Assembly: GCA_964559175.1 (NCBI GenBank)
Contig: CAZLGT010000021.1
Coordinates: 1-64,000 of the forward strand
Origin: Mariniphaga sp964559175
GTDB lineage: Bacteria; Bacteroidota; Bacteroidia; Bacteroidales; Prolixibacteraceae
Length of the DNA: 64,000 bases
Direction: 5' to 3'
Each line of letters opens with the position of its first letter. The stretch's first letter is position 1. This document shows, one piece after another, positions 61,314 to 64,000 of the stretch. A program made the translations under genes and the position numbers. Under the pieces are notes generated by a model. That model saw nothing but the letters and a program-made list of their open reading frames with translations, searched no databases and was not told the origin of the DNA.

Positions 61314-61784
61314 ATGAAAGAAAATGAAGGAAGTACGAATGAACTTTTCAAACGGATGGCCGCCCTTTGCAGCCGCTCCGAGAAGTGCTCAACCGATATT
61401 CATAAAAAAATTATGGCTGCCGGACTGAGCAGTGACGAGGCAGACGAAATCATCGAAAAACTGAAAGCCGAAAAGTTTATCGACGACAAGCGGTACATCC
61501 GTTCCTATGTTTCCGATAAGTTCAAATTCAACAAATGGGGAAAGGTGAAAATCCGTCACTATCTGAAAATGAAGGGACTGACGGATGAACTCATTCAAAA
61601 CGGACTCGACGAAATCGATGCAGAAAAATACCACGAAACCCTCATCAAAACGCTGAAAGAAAAAGCACGAAAGGTGAAAAAGAAAAACAAATTTGAAAAA
61701 ATGGGACAGCTTATCCGGTTTGCCCAGAACCGCGGCTTCGAACCCGAAATAATTCACCGGTATTTGAACGAGGTGATGGAGTGA
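61314..61784 (+). CDS. recX: Regulatory protein RecX
   Basis: A 156-residue helical protein that modulates RecA filaments. Three-helix repeats are visible: CSRSEKCSTDIHKKIMAAGL, IIEKLKAEKFIDDKRYIRSYV and KWGKVKIRHYLKMKGL. A TACTTTTA box precedes the ATG. recA itself is not in the window. It converges with the AbiEii gene across 14 bp. Confidence 0.9.
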   Translation: MKENEGSTNELFKRMAALCSRSEKCSTDIHKKIMAAGLSSDEADEIIEKLKAEKFIDDKRYIRSYVSDKFKFNKWGKVKIRHYLKMKGLTDELIQNGLDEIDAEKYHETLIKTLKEKARKVKKKNKFEKMGQLIRFAQNRGFEPEIIHRYLNEVME

Positions 61785-61798
61785 TTCAAGAGTTCTGC

Positions 61799-62497
61799 TT
61801 ATTCAAAAATTGGAAACTTTTGATAAAACTTCAACAGCTCAAGGGTTTCCCTTCGTAACTTCGTGCGAACAAACTTTTTTAAATCCTCTTCCATCAAATC
61901 ACCCATTCCGTGTAAAATTCGTTTGTCGTCAATTTTTTCCAGTCTGTCAATACATTGCTGAATGTACTCCTCAAAAGGCATTTTCATTCTGAATTCAACG
62001 ATTTCTTTATTTACAGGTGTTTGGCTTTTCATAAAAAACCAGCTATCGAAAATATCGCGGTTGGCAATTACTTCCCTGTCGAGAAGTGTACAAAGTTTAT
62101 GGGCAAACATGTCCTGTTTAACCATCACTTTCATGTTGATTCCCAGTAAATTTTTTATTTCGTAACGGTCATTGAAAATCCGGTTTGAAATTTCAATCTT
62201 CAGTTTTCGCTCCCCAATTCCGTAATCAAAAACTATAACCGGCCAATAAAACTTTTTGGCCTCATCAAATATTTTTCCATGTTTTAATACAATGTTTCTA
62301 ACCTTTTCATAAACCAGATTTTCTTTTTCCAAATGAAGCAGATTAAAATCCAAATCAACGGAAAAACGGGGTAAATCATAAAAAAACATTAGGGCGGTAC
62401 CTCCTTTAAATCCTAAATTTCCAGCCAGTTCAATATCGGAATAGATGGCTTTTAGCAATTGCACCAGAAAAAATTTATGTTTGTTGATGTCAACCAT
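61799..62497 (-). CDS. abiEii: AbiEii-type nucleotidyltransferase toxin
   Basis: A 232-residue nucleotidyltransferase-fold protein. The catalytic motifs are KGGTALMFFY (31-40) and RFSVDLDF with D48 and D50. Family members are the toxins of type IV AbiE systems, which use NTPs to modify tRNA and stop growth on phage infection. It overlaps its antitoxin gene by 8 bp. Activity is inferred from motifs and pairing. Confidence 0.87.
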   Translation of the reverse strand: MVDINKHKFFLVQLLKAIYSDIELAGNLGFKGGTALMFFYDLPRFSVDLDFNLLHLEKENLVYEKVRNIVLKHGKIFDEAKKFYWPVIVFDYGIGERKLKIEISNRIFNDRYEIKNLLGINMKVMVKQDMFAHKLCTLLDREVIANRDIFDSWFFMKSQTPVNKEIVEFRMKMPFEEYIQQCIDRLEKIDDKRILHGMGDLMEEDLKKFVRTKLRRETLELLKFYQKFPIFE

Positions 62498-63077
62498 TTT
62501 TAAAAAGTTTATTTACCCGTTCTGTCAGGGCTTTGGACTGATATCCGGGCAGTAATTTATCAATTTTTTCGTTGTCCAGCGGATTTAAGTTATCAAAATA
62601 AAATCCGGGCTCAAGGTACAGCAAGTCCAGAAACGCCCGTTCCGGAGTAGCCATATTCACAAAATCCGGATTTTGGACGATTCCCGAAGTAATAACCAAT
62701 ACATTGTTCTTGATTTTACGAAACCGGTATATCTTACCGTTTATCTCAATTTCCCGGCTCAGGTAACTGACAGATGTAATGACTGAAGTGTACTGAAAAA
62801 TAATACCCGACCTTTGCAACACATATTCCAGGGAAATATATGAAGGTGTAAAAACCGAACAGGCCAGCTCTTCCGGATTAAATCCCGGTTTGGCATATAC
62901 ACCTTTTCGCGGATTTTCCAGTTTCCCGGTGCGTACATAATAATTCAGTTTTTGATTAAGTGAAGTGAAATTCGTTTCTCTGGAAAGCATGGCAATTTCA
63001 TTCAACCGAAATACCGATTTATTTGATTGATAAATGGTAAAAAGCATCTCTCTTTTCGCTTTTTGTGAACTGAACAT
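62490..63077 (-). CDS. abiEi: AbiEi-type antitoxin and autorepressor
   Basis: A 195-residue protein with an N-terminal winged helix (about 5-55) and a C-terminal domain that neutralises AbiEii indirectly. In studied systems AbiEi also represses its own promoter by binding inverted repeats. Here a 12-bp inverted repeat overlaps codons 3-6 and the upstream region, a fitting operator. Confidence 0.86.
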   Translation of the reverse strand: MFSSQKAKREMLFTIYQSNKSVFRLNEIAMLSRETNFTSLNQKLNYYVRTGKLENPRKGVYAKPGFNPEELACSVFTPSYISLEYVLQRSGIIFQYTSVITSVSYLSREIEINGKIYRFRKIKNNVLVITSGIVQNPDFVNMATPERAFLDLLYLEPGFYFDNLNPLDNEKIDKLLPGYQSKALTERVNKLFKNG

Positions 63078-63108
63078 TTTAAAATTTCATATATATAGTT
63101 CACAAAAA
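63060..63108. promoter_or_regulatory. 12-bp inverted repeat at the abiEi start (operator candidate)
   Basis: TTTTTGTGAACT (63060-63071) and AGTTCACAAAAA (63097-63108) are perfect complements with 25 bp between. The first arm lies inside the abiEi coding start. The second lies about 19 bp upstream of the prfB -7 box, so binding could affect both divergent genes. Confidence 0.6.
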
Positions 63109-63126
63109 TAATAAAATAATAATTAT

Positions 63127-63134
63127 TACCTTTG
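63127..63134 (+). promoter_or_regulatory. -7 promoter box of prfB
   Basis: TACCTTTG matches TAnnTTTG, 27 nt before the ATG. No -33 TTTG; the position is occupied by the inverted repeat. Confidence 0.5.
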
Positions 63135-63161
63135 CACATCACAAAAAAGAATGAAAAGAAA

Positions 63162-64000
63162 ATGATTTTAAAAGACCAGGTAAAAGACCTCCTGGAGCGC
63201 CGGGATGCGCTGAGGAGGCATCTTTGACTACGATGCAAAGTTACTGCAGCTAAAAGAAGAAGAACTCAAAACACAGGATCCTGAATTTTGGTCGAACCCG
63301 AAAGAGGCCGAAGCCCAGATGAAAAACATCAAGTCGATAAAAGACTGGACAAAAGCTTTTGACGATGTAAACAGGGCGGTTGAAGACTTTGAAGTGCTTT
63401 ATGATTTTTTTGAAGAAGATGAAGCATCAGAAAAGGAAGTGGACAAAGCCTACAATTCAGCTGTCCGAAAAGTGGAAGCACTCGAAACCAAAAACATGCT
63501 GCGTAATGAAGAGGACAAACTCAGTGCAGTACTGAAGATAAATGCCGGCGCCGGCGGTACCGAAAGCAACGACTGGGCTGAAATGCTTTTTCGAATGTAC
63601 ACCCGCTGGTGCGAAGACAAAGGCTACAAAGTAAAAATTGATAACATGCAACCCGGCGACGAAGCCGGAATAAAAAGCTGCATATTGGAAGTGGAAGGCG
63701 ATTTTGCCTATGGCTACCTGAAAAGTGAAAACGGTGTGCACCGCCTGGTACGCCTTTCTCCATTCAACGCCCAAAACAAACGAATGACCTCGTTTACATC
63801 GGTTTATGTGGCGCCGCTGGTGGACGACACCATCGAAATCGAAATCAATCCGGCAGACATTACCTGGGATACTTTCCGAAGCGGTGGCGCCGGCGGACAG
63901 AACGTGAATAAAGTGGAAACCGGGGTGCGGTTACACCACGCTCCCACAGGAATTGTGATTGAAAACACCGAAAGCCGCTCGCAGGGAGGGAACAAAGAAA
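63162..64000 (+). CDS. prfB: Peptide chain release factor 2 (programmed frameshift, 3' end outside window)
   Basis: RF2 ends translation at UGA and UAA. The gene begins at ATG 63162; codon 22 is an in-frame TGA (63225-63227) within CTT TGA C, preceded by AGGAGG (63213-63218) 3 nt upstream. This is the classic +1 autoregulatory shift, after which the frame continues DYDAKLLQLKEEELK to the window end. The stop-codon tripeptide SPF (in RLSPFNAQNK) and the catalytic GGQ (SGGAGGQNV) are present. Low RF2 stalls at TGA and favours the shift. Confidence 0.95.

Noticed and set aside
63162..63227. prfB as a pseudogene because of the early TGA
   Set aside because: The TGA lies in a complete programmed frameshift site, the normal state of the gene.
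1..64000. CRISPR arrays, insertion sequences or prophage genes
   Set aside because: No regular spacer-repeat array, transposase, integrase or phage structural gene was found.

Overview
This window is chromosomal DNA from a member of the Bacteroidota. A marine or anaerobic Marinilabiliales/Prolixibacteraceae-type lineage is my best guess, but that finer placement is inference from protein style only. The phylum call rests on several things visible here: repeated Bacteroidota promoters (TTTG, about 19 nt, TAnnTTTG), few Shine-Dalgarno sequences, TonB-linked outer-membrane proteins with a carboxypeptidase-regulatory-like head, FlgD/CHU_C-like C-terminal domains, a DUF5687 exporter permease and Bacteroidota-type dihydroorotase and NupC proteins.

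Left edge (1-846): no protein gene. It holds three tandem leftward promoters and a boxA-like leader, so a leftward rRNA operon probably begins just outside the window. Positions 847-3946 carry a polyprenol-phosphate mannosyltransferase, dihydroorotase and a patatin-like phospholipase. Positions 3943-9153 form an AT-rich accessory block: a VapC-type toxin-antitoxin pair, a DJ-1/DUF3795 pair, a restriction-endonuclease/ImmA-IrrE fusion with a possible small upstream ORF, and a DUF4143 ATPase bracketed by a diverged 26-nt direct repeat. Then follow mfd (9154-12507), an RND efflux operon (12629-18150) and a cupin.

Positions 18567-29849 are a dense rightward series: nadB, nadC, coaX, an outer-membrane barrel, a TPR protein, lptC, a PpiD-like foldase, gpmI and a DUF3109 protein. 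It joins NAD/CoA synthesis to envelope assembly. A TonB-dependent receptor-like protein, a secreted protein, an orphan metal-binding lipoprotein, another lipoprotein, a NupC nucleoside transporter and a DUF151 nuclease follow. The ribosomal pair rplU-rpmA has a perfect promoter and a foldable leader; L27 carries an unusual repeat linker plus a helix-hairpin-helix tail. A second toxin-antitoxin pair (UPF0175/DUF3368), serS, a CHAD protein, a pseudouridine synthase, an AIM24 protein, dGTPase and a YgjP-like protease complete this section.

Positions 45976-57006 hold an unknown protein, a MacA-like adaptor with a TolC partner but no permease, tRNA-Ala(GGC), a TonB-family protein, hflX, a GNAT-nitrilase fusion, asd and a secreted lamin-tail protein. 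Positions 57254-61237 are a PadR-controlled ABC exporter cassette with a palindrome inside the promoter spacer. The right end has recX, an AbiEi/AbiEii type IV toxin-antitoxin pair with a self-operator candidate, and prfB with its programmed +1 frameshift, cut by the window edge. No CRISPR array, insertion sequence or prophage was seen.
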